The notes under the pieces are model-generated. The model saw nothing but the letters and a program-made list of their open reading frames with translations, did not search any database and was not told the origin of the DNA. The position numbers were made by a program, and so were the translations under genes. Of a stretch of 64,000 nt of DNA, positions 49,931 through 60,386 are shown piece by piece; position 1 is the stretch's first letter; every line of letters begins with the position of its first letter. The stretch is taken from NCBI RefSeq assembly GCF_000744375.1, contig NZ_JQLU01000005.1:2465496-2529495 (forward strand). The letters are read 5' to 3'. This DNA is from Carnobacterium gallinarum DSM 4847 (GTDB taxonomy: Bacteria > Bacillota > Bacilli > Lactobacillales > Carnobacteriaceae).

Positions 49931-49964
49931 AATTATAGTTTCCTTACAACTTCAGCTAACTACT
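49931..49964 (+). repeat. Inverted, diverged CRISPR-repeat-like element (crRNA-sense on plus strand)
   Basis: TATAGTTTCCTTACA at 49934-49948 is identical to 15 bases of the repeat in crRNA sense, and TTCAGCTA a few bases later matches the next part. The element points opposite to the array and towards brxB. Its RNA could pair with the tracrRNA anti-repeat over about 17 bp, with two G-U pairs. The repeat-borne TATAAT is lost here. It may be a remnant of an inverted array end or a small Cas9-guiding RNA. Confidence 0.7.
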
Positions 49965-50018
49965 TTAAAAAATGTAATTTCAACAGAATACTGGATTGGT
50001 TGGGAAAAAATACTCACT

Positions 50019-50057
50019 AATCCTTGCTATAACTAAAAACTAATTAAGAAAAGGATT
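50019..50057 (+). promoter_or_regulatory. Stem that could cover the brxB ribosome binding site
   Basis: AATCCTT (50019-50025) is complementary to AAGGATT (50051-50057), which is the Shine-Dalgarno region of brxB. The 25-nt loop makes the stem only moderately stable. No consensus promoter is obvious upstream. Confidence 0.4.
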
Positions 50058-50063
50058 GTCGCT

Positions 50064-50645
50064 ATGTCAACAATTGTTGCAAGAATGGATGCTTTTAGAG
50101 AAAAAGTTTCAGATCCGGATTTTTCAAAAAATAAAGGCTTAGGGAATGAAATTGGTTTTCATATCTTTGACTATGATCCAAAAGATGAAGTTGAAGTTAG
50201 AAAACGAGTAGGATATATTCGTGATTATTTAAATAAAAAAGATGGGGGTGAATCTATTCAAATTTTTGATTTATATGCAATTATGATTCATTTTTTTGAA
50301 AAACGAAGTTACATAGAAAAAAATGGTCAAATGGAGCATGAAAAGGGAATTGATGTACTTTTTTCAAAAATGCGAAAAGCATTGAAAATTGCTTCGGAAC
50401 AAGATGTTTTTGTTCGCTATATCGAAGAGCATCTGATTGAGTCTGCAATTGTTGTCATTATAGGAGTAGGCAAAGTATTTCCAATCTTACGTTCACATAT
50501 CTTGCTAAATAATTTGCAAAGTGTGATTGAAGGGCAACCCCTTATTTTATGTTATCCCGGTGTTTACGAAGACAATAGTTTAAGGTTATTTAATGAATTT
50601 AAAGATGATCATTATTATCGTGCTTTTCGCATGGTTGAAAGATGA
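50064..50645 (+). CDS. brxB: BREX protein BrxB (DUF1788)
   Basis: The 193-residue protein matches DUF1788: an early RMDAFREKVSDPDFSKNKGLGNEIGFHIFDYDPKDE, a central FDLYAIMIHFFE and a late PLILCYPGVYEDNSLRLF. BrxB is a small essential BREX component of unknown biochemical role. It begins the second BREX block (brxB-brxC-pglX-pglZ), separated from brxA by cas1-cas2 and the array, so it needs its own promoter in 49410-50063. It is followed by brxC after 13 nt. Confidence 0.88.
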   Translation: MSTIVARMDAFREKVSDPDFSKNKGLGNEIGFHIFDYDPKDEVEVRKRVGYIRDYLNKKDGGESIQIFDLYAIMIHFFEKRSYIEKNGQMEHEKGIDVLFSKMRKALKIASEQDVFVRYIEEHLIESAIVVIIGVGKVFPILRSHILLNNLQSVIEGQPLILCYPGVYEDNSLRLFNEFKDDHYYRAFRMVER

Positions 50646-50658
50646 GGGATATAAGTGG

Positions 50659-53600
50659 ATGGAAATTAAACAATTATTTACAAAAGATATTACAAGAGAA
50701 ATTAAAGGTGTTATAAAAATAGGGCAAAGCGACAATGAAAACAGATTGCAAGAGTTAGAGGAATACGTTGTTACTAGCGAGTTACAAAAGCATATGCAGC
50801 AATTTTTTAGTGCATATTGTCATGCATTAAATGAACCAACAGATCGAATGGGTGTTTGGATTTCAGGTTTCTTTGGTTCAGGAAAATCACATTTTTTAAA
50901 AATTTTATCGTATTTATTAGCTAATGAACCCTTAGATAAAGGGCAACTTCCGATTGAATTTTTTGATGAAAAAATAGAAAATAAACATCTTTTTCAGAAG
51001 ATTAAACTAGCTTCTGGGCAAAAAAATCAAGTTGTTCTATTTAATATTGATTCTAAATCGGAATCAGATAATAAACAAAATAAACTAGCTGTTGTTCGTG
51101 TATTTAATAAAGTATTCAATGAAATGTTAGGCTACTCTTCTTCAATTCCATGGTTGGCTCATTTGGAAGAAATTTTAGTAGAAAAAGGGGAGTATGAAAA
51201 ATTTAAAGCATTTTTTGAAGAAGAAAGTGGATTAACTTGGGAAGAAGGACGAGATGAAGTTTATTATAATGAGGATGAAATGGTACATTCTCTTGTTAAG
51301 GCAACAGGCAGAAGCGAAGAAAGCGCTCGCCGTTGGATTGAAAATGGTGAAGAAAATTATGAACTCAGCGTGGATAGCTTCACAAAAAGAGTGTCTAAAT
51401 ATGTAGCAAATCAAGAAGAGAGCTATCGTTTGATTTTTATGGTAGATGAAATGGGACAATATATTTCAGATAATACAAAATTAATGTTAAATTTGCAAAC
51501 CTTAGTTGAAGATTTAGGGAAATTAACCAATGGAAAAGTTTGGGTTATTGTTACTAGCCAACAAGATATTGAAGCACTAAAAGAAGGTGTCGGATCAATG
51601 AATGATTTTTCTAAAATTCAGAGTCGTTTTCATTTAAAATTAAGCTTAAGTAGTGCAAATGCCGATGAAGTTATTAAAAAAAGATTGTTGGATAAAAAAG
51701 AGGAAGCTAGTCAATTACTGCAAAAAAACTATACTATTATTGAATCAAGTCTTAAAAATAAATTAGTATTCTCAGAAAAAACAGTGGATATGAAAATATA
51801 TAAAGATAAAAAAGAATTTGAAGAAGTCTATCCATTTATTCCGTATCAATTTCATTTGTTGCAAAAAGTCTTTACTAGTATTCGAGAACACGGATCTGCG
51901 GGGAAGCATTTGGCCGACGGGGAACGTAATTTGTTGGAAGCTATTCAACAAGCAGCCTTACATTATCAGAATGAGAACGTTGGATTACTGGTTCCTTTTT
52001 ATATTTTCTATGAAAGCATTGATCAAGCATTAGAACATTCAATTCGTTCTTCAATTATTAAAGCAAAACAAAGTGATGATTTGGAAGAAGAGGATATCTC
52101 TGTTTTGAAATTACTATTTTTAATTCGCTATGTTAAAGAAGTACCAGCAACACTGGAAAATCTAGTGACATTAATGATCACTCGAGTGGATGAAGACAAA
52201 TTGCTTCTTTCTCAAAGAATCAAAGCATCATTAGAGCGTCTAGAAAAATCTATTTTAATTCAGAAAAATAGTGAAGAATATGTATTTTTAACAAATGAAG
52301 AACAAGATATTAATCGTGAAATTGATCAAGTTCAAGTTTCAAATAACAAAGTGATCCATCAAATTGGGAAAATGATTTTTGAAGATATCCTAGAGTTAAA
52401 ACGCTTTTCCTATGAACCATTTGAGAATCGAAAAAGTGTTGTTTATCATTATGATATTGCGACTTGGATTGATGGGCAAGCAGTCAATAATAGTGCTGCG
52501 AACTTAGGTGTGCATATACTTACCCCATACTTTGAAGAAGCTGATTCATTAGAAAATATGATTGCTTTATCTGCTAAAAATCAGCAAGTTGTCATCATAT
52601 TAAATGAGACAAGTCGATATTATGAAGACATGTTAAAGAAAATGAAAATACAAGAATATTTACGTAGTCATATGTCAGGAAATTTATCCGAAATAACGCG
52701 TCAAATCGTTACTCGTAAAACTAGTGAACATAGTGAACTTGGAAAACAACTGAAAATTCAATTACACCAAGCCCTAGAACAAGGTATTTGTTATGTTAAT
52801 GGGATGGTCATTAAAGAGAAAGTTCATACTCCAATCATTAAAATTAATAAGAGTTTAGGTGTATTAATCGAGCATATGTATTCAAAACTATCCTATATGA
52901 CAAAGCACTATCAAGTTGATGAGTTAGCAGGATTAGTTAAATATACGCAAGGAAATATTTTTCAAGATAATTCAACAGATCCCAATCATCTGGCAACGGA
53001 AGAATTACTTCAAGATATAAAACTGCAAACAGAACGACATAGTACCATTGTCTTACGTGAAATGCTTCAACAATTTATGAAAAAGCCAACTGGCTGGCGT
53101 GAAGTCGATATAATAGCAAGTTTCATTTATTTGTTAAAAGATGAAAAGATATTTTTTAAAAAAGATGGTATAAATTATCCCTATACAGATTCCCAATTTG
53201 TACGAACCGTAACTAGGAAAAATTATCAAGAAAAAATCGTAATTGGACAAAGAAAACTAATTCCTGAAAAGCATATTAGTATCTCAATTTCATTAGTAAA
53301 AGATACAACTGGTAAGCAATTGGATCGTCTAAAGGAAGACTTATTGGCACAACAAATTAGGGAGGTCTATCAAAAACAATTGACTGAACTTGAACAGTAT
53401 CTAATGAATTACCACCATCAGTTTTATCCAGGAAAAGAATTGATTGATGAAGGGATTAAGCAAGTAAAATTAATTATTAATAAACAGAATACAGAGGATT
53501 TACTGCGTTATTTATTTGATAAAGAAGAGGAAATTTTAAGTTGCTACGACGAACTATACATTGTGAAAAGCTTTTTTGAAAATCATATGCCAATTTATGA

Positions 53601-54270
53601 TAAATCAACTACCCTTAAAGAGCGTTATGAGAAAGATTTTAATTTACTAGTGAATGAAAAAGTGAGAGAAGCGGGAAGTCAGATTTGTCAGATTTTAAAG
53701 CAAAGTCATCCCTATCATTTGTTGAAAGAACTGCCTGCTTTAAATGAAGAATTTATTAGACACATGGTGGAAGAATTGGAGATTGCTAGTGAACCAATCT
53801 TAAGTCATTTAAAAACGAGTAAAGAAGCATTACTCGAAAATATTGCGACGTATCCGAAAGCAAAAAAAGAATTAGAACGTAGTATTTTAGATGGGTTTAA
53901 TCGTTTAAAGGACAAAATAGAACATGCTGAAACCTTAAGTACTCTAAATGGATATAAATTTGAAATTGAAAATTTAACAGATAAGTATTTGCAACAAGTA
54001 CAACGAATTATAGATGCAGAAAATAGGCATGAGAAAGCTCAACAAAAGCAAGTTTCAATAAAAAAAGAATCAGAATCAATTAGTACTATTCCTGTAGTGG
54101 AACAGAAAATAAATAAGGAACCACAAAAAAAGATCTTTCAGAAAAAGGATATCTTACCAATTAAAAGCATTGATATTCAAACGGAAAATGAACTGCGTAA
54201 TTATTTAAGTGAGATTGAATCTAAACTATTAGCTGCTTTAAATGCTGGACAAATCATTCGTATTTTATAG
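50659..54270 (+). CDS. brxC: BREX ATPase BrxC (P-loop, DUF499-like)
   Basis: This is a ~1203-residue protein. The start at 50659 (MEIKQLFTKDITREIKGVIKIGQ) matches the canonical BrxC N-terminus and follows GAGGGAT. The frame stays open further upstream but overlaps brxB. Walker A is GFFGSGKSH (~70-78), and a Walker B-like LIFMVDEMGQYIS lies near residue 265. The C-terminal third is rich in helices. BrxC is the large AAA-type ATPase required for both host methylation and phage exclusion in type 1 BREX. Length is normal and no frameshift is seen. Confidence 0.92.
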   Translation: MEIKQLFTKDITREIKGVIKIGQSDNENRLQELEEYVVTSELQKHMQQFFSAYCHALNEPTDRMGVWISGFFGSGKSHFLKILSYLLANEPLDKGQLPIEFFDEKIENKHLFQKIKLASGQKNQVVLFNIDSKSESDNKQNKLAVVRVFNKVFNEMLGYSSSIPWLAHLEEILVEKGEYEKFKAFFEEESGLTWEEGRDEVYYNEDEMVHSLVKATGRSEESARRWIENGEENYELSVDSFTKRVSKYVANQEESYRLIFMVDEMGQYISDNTKLMLNLQTLVEDLGKLTNGKVWVIVTSQQDIEALKEGVGSMNDFSKIQSRFHLKLSLSSANADEVIKKRLLDKKEEASQLLQKNYTIIESSLKNKLVFSEKTVDMKIYKDKKEFEEVYPFIPYQFHLLQKVFTSIREHGSAGKHLADGERNLLEAIQQAALHYQNENVGLLVPFYIFYESIDQALEHSIRSSIIKAKQSDDLEEEDISVLKLLFLIRYVKEVPATLENLVTLMITRVDEDKLLLSQRIKASLERLEKSILIQKNSEEYVFLTNEEQDINREIDQVQVSNNKVIHQIGKMIFEDILELKRFSYEPFENRKSVVYHYDIATWIDGQAVNNSAANLGVHILTPYFEEADSLENMIALSAKNQQVVIILNETSRYYEDMLKKMKIQEYLRSHMSGNLSEITRQIVTRKTSEHSELGKQLKIQLHQALEQGICYVNGMVIKEKVHTPIIKINKSLGVLIEHMYSKLSYMTKHYQVDELAGLVKYTQGNIFQDNSTDPNHLATEELLQDIKLQTERHSTIVLREMLQQFMKKPTGWREVDIIASFIYLLKDEKIFFKKDGINYPYTDSQFVRTVTRKNYQEKIVIGQRKLIPEKHISISISLVKDTTGKQLDRLKEDLLAQQIREVYQKQLTELEQYLMNYHHQFYPGKELIDEGIKQVKLIINKQNTEDLLRYLFDKEEEILSCYDELYIVKSFFENHMPIYDKSTTLKERYEKDFNLLVNEKVREAGSQICQILKQSHPYHLLKELPALNEEFIRHMVEELEIASEPILSHLKTSKEALLENIATYPKAKKELERSILDGFNRLKDKIEHAETLSTLNGYKFEIENLTDKYLQQVQRIIDAENRHEKAQQKQVSIKKESESISTIPVVEQKINKEPQKKIFQKKDILPIKSIDIQTENELRNYLSEIESKLLAALNAGQIIRIL

Positions 54271-54292
54271 CAGTAAAGAAAGGAATGTTTTT

Positions 54293-57200
54293 TTGAATAA
54301 AGCAGCATTAAAAAAATTTGCAACACAAACAAGAACACAATTGATGACGGGTGTACGTATCCGAGCAAGTGCATTCGGTTGTACATCAGAAGGCCTAAAA
54401 GAGGTCACTAAAGTAGCAGATCAAATGGTAATAAATGGTGTACCTATGGATAAGGAAGAACGGAAATTGTATCAAAAGTTAGTTGTGAAAATGCAAAAGT
54501 ATCAAAAAAGTAGTACGTATGAATCTGCTTATGAACGTTTAATTGAAGAGGTGGCTTATACATGGTTTAATCGGATTATTGCGCTTCGTTACATGGAATT
54601 TCATGATTACTTACCAATCAGAATGCTGCTATTATCATCCAGAAATCCACTAAAAAAAGAACCAGATGCCCTAACTCATGCTATGGAATTAGTCGATGTA
54701 TTGCATCTTGATTCTAATTTGGTTTGGCAATTAAAATCAGAACAAAAAACGGATAAACTGTTTAAGTATTTATTGATACAACAAAGTAAACAATTAGGTG
54801 ACATTTTGCCTAGCGCATTTTCTACAGTAGATGATGTTGAAGAATTATTATTACCAGACTATTTATTAAATGAACATCAGATCATTGACAATTTAATGAA
54901 TGAAACAGATAAGGAAGATTGGGAAAACGTTGAGATCATTGGCTGGCTGTATCAGTATTACCATGCAGAAGTAAAAGAACAAGTTGGCGGATCAAAAAAT
55001 AGTCAGGTTGCCAAGCAACATTTGCCAGTTGTTACACAAGTATTTACACCAAAATGGATTGTTCAGTATATGTTACAAAACTCATTAGGTCGTTATTATC
55101 ATCAATTATATCCGACAAGTAAACTTTTTGATCAGTGGGAATTTTATCTTAATGAACCTCAACAAAATGGTTTTTCTCCTGAAGCAACGAGACTAGAAGA
55201 CATTCGACTAATTGATCCAGCATGTGGATCAGGTCATATTTTAATTGAGGCCTTTGATTTATTTTATACAATGTATGAAGAGCAAGGTTACCTCGCAAAA
55301 GAAATTCCTGATTTAATTATCAAGAATAATCTATTTGGCTTAGAAGTAGACAAACGGTCTTATCAAGTCAGTCATGTTGCTCTATTACTTAAAATACTTG
55401 CACGACAACCTAGATTATTAAGACAAAACAATTCGTTTCAATTCCATATCACCGTGTTTAAGGATGTCACTCAACCAATTTCGATTGAAGCCTTGGAATG
55501 GCTTTTTAATTCAGAGGAAATTGATGAAATTCGAGAGTTGGAAGGAAAATTTGAAAACGCAACGCAATTTGGTTCATTGTTAAAAATGGGAACAATCTCA
55601 ATAAACCCATTATATACGAAACTTGAAAAGTTAAAGGAACGACAAGAACTAGATTTGTATGAACAAGCATTAGCAGAAGAATTAGTAAGCAATTTAGCCC
55701 CAATTTTAAAAACAGCCCAACTATTAATACAGAGTTATACAATTGTTGTCACAAATCCACCGTACCATAATAAATACAATTCTGATTTAAAAAAATTTAT
55801 GAAAATAAATTATCCTGAAACAAAAGCTGATTTATATTCAGCCTTTATTGAAGTTTGTTTTTTTATGACAGAAAATAGTGGATATACAGCTATGATGACA
55901 CCTTATACATGGATGTTTATTTCTTCCCATGAAAAGTTGCGTCATTTTATTTTGGAAAATGGTGGAATAGCGAATTTAGTTCAGTTAGAATATGGAGCTT
56001 TTGAGGATGCAGCTGTGACAATTTGTACTTTTGTTTTACAGAAAAAGCAGAGAAATAAAAAAGGAACCTATATTCGTTTATTTGATTTTAAAGGAAGTGA
56101 AAATCAACCTTTGAAGGTGAGAGAAGCCATTATTAATCCATCTGTATCCTATCGTTATGAAAAAAACACGGATGTCTTTTATCGGATTCCCGGTGCACCA
56201 ATCGCTTATTGGGTTAGCGAAAATTTATATCAGTTATTTTCAGAAAAGAATTATAAGTCATTGGGTGAACTGTACGAGGTTAAATCTGGAATTATGACAG
56301 GAGATGACAAAAAACACTTAAGAAGATGGTATGAAATTGATAAAACAAAGTTAAGTTTATTGAATAGTACAAGTAATTTTGAAGAAAATACATTCATGAA
56401 AAAATGGTTTCCAATTAATAAAGGTGGCGGTCAGCGGTTATATTTTGGAAATCATGATTATGTAATTGATTTATATAAAGAAGGCGAAAATATTCGTTAC
56501 TCGAAAAAAAATTACCGATTAAGAGCAAAAAAATATTATTTTAATAAAGGAATTACATGGTCAAGAATCTCCTCTTCTTATTTTTCTTTTAGAATGCAAG
56601 ATCAGCGAACGTTATTTGGAGATGCTTCTCCACTAATCGTTAATGGTGATCTATTGTTGCTGGGATTTTTGAATTCTAAAGTAACAGCATATTTATTAAA
56701 AGTATTAAATCCAACTGTTAATACCTTCGTCAGCGATATTGAAAAATTGCCAATCTTATTTAATAAATCCATAGAAATAGAAAAATTAGTTAAAGCAAAT
56801 ATCCAGCTAGCCAAAGAGGATTGGGATGATTTTGAAACATCATGGGAATTTAAGCAACATCCATTTTTATCCTATCAACAGAATGAGAAAAATTTAAGTC
56901 GTATTTTTGAAAATTGGCAACAAATAACAACTGCTAGGATTCAACAATTAACGACCAATCAAAAATTAATCAATCAGTATTTTATTCAAGAGTACCAGTT
57001 AACGAAAGAATTATCACCGAAAGTTATTGATGAGGAATTAACATTATATAGAAGCAATAAAGCGAATGATGTTCGCTCCTTTTTGTCTTATTTGATTGGA
57101 ATAACATTCGGTCGTTATACTTTGGATGAGTTAGGCTTATTTTTTGCAGGTGGGAAATTTGATTCAAATGCATATCAAGAATTTCAGCCAGATCGCACTA

Positions 57201-57823
57201 ATATTATCCCAATTACGAGTAGTGGATATTTTGAAGATGATATAGTGAAGCAAATTGAGAAATTAGTGAGTTATTTATTCGGAGAGTCCATGTTAGAGGT
57301 CAACCTACAATTTATTGGAGAAGGACTCGGTTTAAAAAAGGATGAAGAAGCTAGAGAGCGAATTAGAAGTTATTTTATGAAAGAATTTTATAAAGATCAT
57401 CTTAAAATCTATCAAAAAAGACCGATTTATTGGCTATTTAATAGTGGTAAGAAAGAAGCTTTTAAGGGATTAATCTATGTACATCGTTACGATAAACAAC
57501 TCACAGCGAGATTGAGAACCGATTATTTATTGCAATTGATTACTACTTTAGGACGTTTGGAAGAATATACGAATCAAATTATTGAAATTAATGAAACTCC
57601 TCGAGCCGTGGTGAAAGCTAGGAAAGACCGAGAGAAATATAATCACCAACTGGTTGAACTAAGAAATTACCATCTTTTTGTAGAGTATTTTGCTAATCAA
57701 GAAATGGAGATAGACTTAGATGAGGGGATTATTATGAATCATCAAAAATTTGGATTGCCTCAATTTTTATTAACAAATCGAAAAGATAAAAAAATGAATC
57801 ACTTATTTGAAAAAATAGACTAA
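54293..57823 (+). CDS. pglX: BREX adenine-specific DNA methyltransferase PglX
   Basis: The 1176-residue protein starts at TTG 54293 (NKAALKKFATQTRTQL after the start residue), with AAAGGAA 8 nt upstream. This is the usual PglX beginning. DPACGSGHILIEAF (~308) is the AdoMet motif, and VVTNPPYHNKYNSDLKKFM (~487) holds the catalytic NPPY. The C-terminal half is the target-recognition region. It marks self DNA by N6-adenine methylation at a non-palindromic site (unknown here). Length fits type 1 BREX. It is intact. Confidence 0.93.
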   Translation: MNKAALKKFATQTRTQLMTGVRIRASAFGCTSEGLKEVTKVADQMVINGVPMDKEERKLYQKLVVKMQKYQKSSTYESAYERLIEEVAYTWFNRIIALRYMEFHDYLPIRMLLLSSRNPLKKEPDALTHAMELVDVLHLDSNLVWQLKSEQKTDKLFKYLLIQQSKQLGDILPSAFSTVDDVEELLLPDYLLNEHQIIDNLMNETDKEDWENVEIIGWLYQYYHAEVKEQVGGSKNSQVAKQHLPVVTQVFTPKWIVQYMLQNSLGRYYHQLYPTSKLFDQWEFYLNEPQQNGFSPEATRLEDIRLIDPACGSGHILIEAFDLFYTMYEEQGYLAKEIPDLIIKNNLFGLEVDKRSYQVSHVALLLKILARQPRLLRQNNSFQFHITVFKDVTQPISIEALEWLFNSEEIDEIRELEGKFENATQFGSLLKMGTISINPLYTKLEKLKERQELDLYEQALAEELVSNLAPILKTAQLLIQSYTIVVTNPPYHNKYNSDLKKFMKINYPETKADLYSAFIEVCFFMTENSGYTAMMTPYTWMFISSHEKLRHFILENGGIANLVQLEYGAFEDAAVTICTFVLQKKQRNKKGTYIRLFDFKGSENQPLKVREAIINPSVSYRYEKNTDVFYRIPGAPIAYWVSENLYQLFSEKNYKSLGELYEVKSGIMTGDDKKHLRRWYEIDKTKLSLLNSTSNFEENTFMKKWFPINKGGGQRLYFGNHDYVIDLYKEGENIRYSKKNYRLRAKKYYFNKGITWSRISSSYFSFRMQDQRTLFGDASPLIVNGDLLLLGFLNSKVTAYLLKVLNPTVNTFVSDIEKLPILFNKSIEIEKLVKANIQLAKEDWDDFETSWEFKQHPFLSYQQNEKNLSRIFENWQQITTARIQQLTTNQKLINQYFIQEYQLTKELSPKVIDEELTLYRSNKANDVRSFLSYLIGITFGRYTLDELGLFFAGGKFDSNAYQEFQPDRTNIIPITSSGYFEDDIVKQIEKLVSYLFGESMLEVNLQFIGEGLGLKKDEEARERIRSYFMKEFYKDHLKIYQKRPIYWLFNSGKKEAFKGLIYVHRYDKQLTARLRTDYLLQLITTLGRLEEYTNQIIEINETPRAVVKARKDREKYNHQLVELRNYHLFVEYFANQEMEIDLDEGIIMNHQKFGLPQFLLTNRKDKKMNHLFEKID

Positions 57824-57834
57824 AGGAGAAGAAA

Positions 57835-60372
57835 ATGGTTTATGAAGTCGAAGAAAAAGTAAAAAAATTATTTCAACAAGAGCAAGATATGCGAAAAATT
57901 GTTTTTTGGTATGATGGAGAACAAAGGTTTAGTCAGGAAATTGCTAATTATCAATTAGAATCAATTCAATTGATTCACGTCAATCAACAAGGTTATTTTT
58001 TGACTAAATATATAATAGAAAAACAGAATCCCAAAATGAATTATTTACTTTATTTCAGTAGTAATCGACCTGAGAATAAAGAAAATCCATTATTGGATAT
58101 GCTTCTCTATAGTGAAGAGTTCCAAGTTGATGGACTTGCTCAATTAGTTGAAAAACTAGCAATTAAATCTGAAGCAGCTAGGATAAGTATTGAACAGCAT
58201 CGTTCCTTTTTTTTAACGCCTTCTTACTTAAATAAATTTGAATTATTTAATCATGAAAAACAAATAGAAAGTGAATCTGAACTATTGCTGGCACTATTAT
58301 GTAGTTTAACGAATACCAAAGAAATGACCTTACTTGCAGTATTGATTCAGTTATTTTATGGACAAGTGACCCAGCAACTTCGATTGTGGAAAGAGGTAGA
58401 AAAGTATGACATGGATTCTTTTTTTTGGTCGCAAATGCAGTATTATTTTGGGTATATAGGGCCACAAGATATGGATATATTGATGCAGAGTATCTTTAAA
58501 ACAAAAACAGCTCAAGAATTTGATGGTAAGATACCAAAAAGTTGGGAACAAGATTTGTTAAATAAGCCGCATAATAGTGTGATTTTCATCAATCATTGGA
58601 TGAATCAAAAAGACGAAATCGATTCTTATCAAATTGTCAGCGAAAAAATGGCAGAATCTTTAAAAATTACGCAATTTATTAAAAAAAAGTCTGTTGAATT
58701 CTTAGCCAAAGGAGATACCTTTAAATTTTATGATAAACAAATCATTATTCTCTTGGCACTTCATTTGGTTGATGGAACCTTACACTACGATTTTTATGAA
58801 AAAATCCTAATTGATCGCAGATATACGTATTGGTTTCAGCAATTTGAATCTATTTATCAAACTTTAATTGAAGGAACCCGATTGTTACGTTTAGTGCATA
58901 AATTTTCTGAACAAAAACAGTTGGATACAAAAGAAAACATGTGGCATTGGTACGAACAAGAAGGGTATGAAATTGACGCTCATTATCGACGTTTCTATTA
59001 TGAATTAGGAAAAAATGAAATTGAATTGATGGAAATTTACTTATTAAAAGAGGAAATTGAAAAACGCTATAAACAAGTGTTTTTGATACCATTTAGTGAG
59101 AAATGGACCCATTTTTTTGAGTCTGATTCACTATTTCAAGTAGCAGAAACACTTCCTCAAAGGCAGTTTTATCAAGAATACGTAGCTTCACATATAGAAA
59201 ATAATCATCGGGTATTTGTGATTATTTCAGATGCTTTTCGCTATGATATTGCACATGAATTGATGCAAATTATAAATATGGATTATCGATTAACTGCATC
59301 AATCGAAAGTATGCGTGGGGTATTTCCTTCAACGACAGAATTTGGCATGGCGGCACTATTACCAAACAATAAACTTGGCATAACTACAAAAGGTGTGGTT
59401 CAAGTGAACGATAAACGCGTAGATTCTTTGGAAGCACGTTTGAAAATTCTAAAATCAAAAACTGAAAATGAAATGCAGGCAACAGCGTATCATGGAAAAG
59501 ATATCTTAGCTAAAAATCGCATGAATTTGCGCCAAATATACAATGGATCGCTGTTAAATTATATTTATCATAATACAATTGATAGTATTGGTGATCAGGC
59601 TTCAAGTGAAAATCAGATATTTAATGCAATTCAGATTGCTATGGAGGAACTTACAAGACTGATTAAAAAATTAGTGACAGATGTTAACGCCTCAAAAATT
59701 ATCATCACAGCTGATCATGGATTTATTTACACTGTTTCACCTTTAAAAAAGTTTGAAAAAACAACAAAAGTAAAAGGCGATATCTTGTCTCAAAATAGAC
59801 GCTATATGCTCAATTTACTTGCAGAAAAAAGAGCGGAAACCTTGATGTTTCAATTAGATGTAGTAGGAAATCATGAGATAGTTGGGTACACTCCACATGG
59901 TGTCCATCGATTTGCTATTCAAGGAGGAGGCAGTAACTATGTTCATGGTGGTATTTTGCCACAAGAAACGTTAATTCCAGTTTTACAGGTGAAGACTGAA
60001 CGTGGAAAAGAGCCTAAGAAAGAAGTTCAAGTTCAGTTTATTGGAGAACAAAATCGAATTACAAATGAGGTTACTTACTTGGATTTTTTCCAAATTCAAC
60101 CTGTCAGTCATAGCCATAGTCCTAAAAGAGTTCATGTTTATTTAGAAGATAACGATGGACGTAGAATTTCAAATGAATTTATTTTATTGGCTGATTCCTA
60201 TAGTGAAGAATCAGAAGAACGATTGATGCGGGAAAAATTAATATTATTTAACCAAAAGTATGAACTAACGGAAGCTTATTTTTTAATTATTCAAAATGAA
60301 AGTACACCTGATGAACAAGAGCGTATCAGATTTGTAATTGATTTGATACCTAATCAATATTATATAAAATAA
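57835..60372 (+). CDS. pglZ: BREX alkaline-phosphatase-superfamily protein PglZ
   Basis: This 845-residue protein has the PglZ domain in its second half. VFVIISDAFRYDIAHEL (~463) and the later IIITADHGFIYTVS (~622) carry the metal-binding Asp/His residues of the alkaline phosphatase fold. PglZ is needed for BREX methylation and defence. AAAGGAGAAG precedes the ATG, 11 nt after pglX. In most type 1 loci brxL follows. Here a tracrRNA and cas9 follow instead. Confidence 0.92.
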   Translation: MVYEVEEKVKKLFQQEQDMRKIVFWYDGEQRFSQEIANYQLESIQLIHVNQQGYFLTKYIIEKQNPKMNYLLYFSSNRPENKENPLLDMLLYSEEFQVDGLAQLVEKLAIKSEAARISIEQHRSFFLTPSYLNKFELFNHEKQIESESELLLALLCSLTNTKEMTLLAVLIQLFYGQVTQQLRLWKEVEKYDMDSFFWSQMQYYFGYIGPQDMDILMQSIFKTKTAQEFDGKIPKSWEQDLLNKPHNSVIFINHWMNQKDEIDSYQIVSEKMAESLKITQFIKKKSVEFLAKGDTFKFYDKQIIILLALHLVDGTLHYDFYEKILIDRRYTYWFQQFESIYQTLIEGTRLLRLVHKFSEQKQLDTKENMWHWYEQEGYEIDAHYRRFYYELGKNEIELMEIYLLKEEIEKRYKQVFLIPFSEKWTHFFESDSLFQVAETLPQRQFYQEYVASHIENNHRVFVIISDAFRYDIAHELMQIINMDYRLTASIESMRGVFPSTTEFGMAALLPNNKLGITTKGVVQVNDKRVDSLEARLKILKSKTENEMQATAYHGKDILAKNRMNLRQIYNGSLLNYIYHNTIDSIGDQASSENQIFNAIQIAMEELTRLIKKLVTDVNASKIIITADHGFIYTVSPLKKFEKTTKVKGDILSQNRRYMLNLLAEKRAETLMFQLDVVGNHEIVGYTPHGVHRFAIQGGGSNYVHGGILPQETLIPVLQVKTERGKEPKKEVQVQFIGEQNRITNEVTYLDFFQIQPVSHSHSPKRVHVYLEDNDGRRISNEFILLADSYSEESEERLMREKLILFNQKYELTEAYFLIIQNESTPDEQERIRFVIDLIPNQYYIK

Positions 60373-60386
60373 AAATCAGAAAAGTA

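Noticed and set aside
49931-49964. A second tracrRNA on the minus strand
   Set aside because: The minus-strand reading gives an anti-repeat-like stretch, but no nexus-like hairpin or terminator follows it, while the locus at 60422-60531 has all three parts.
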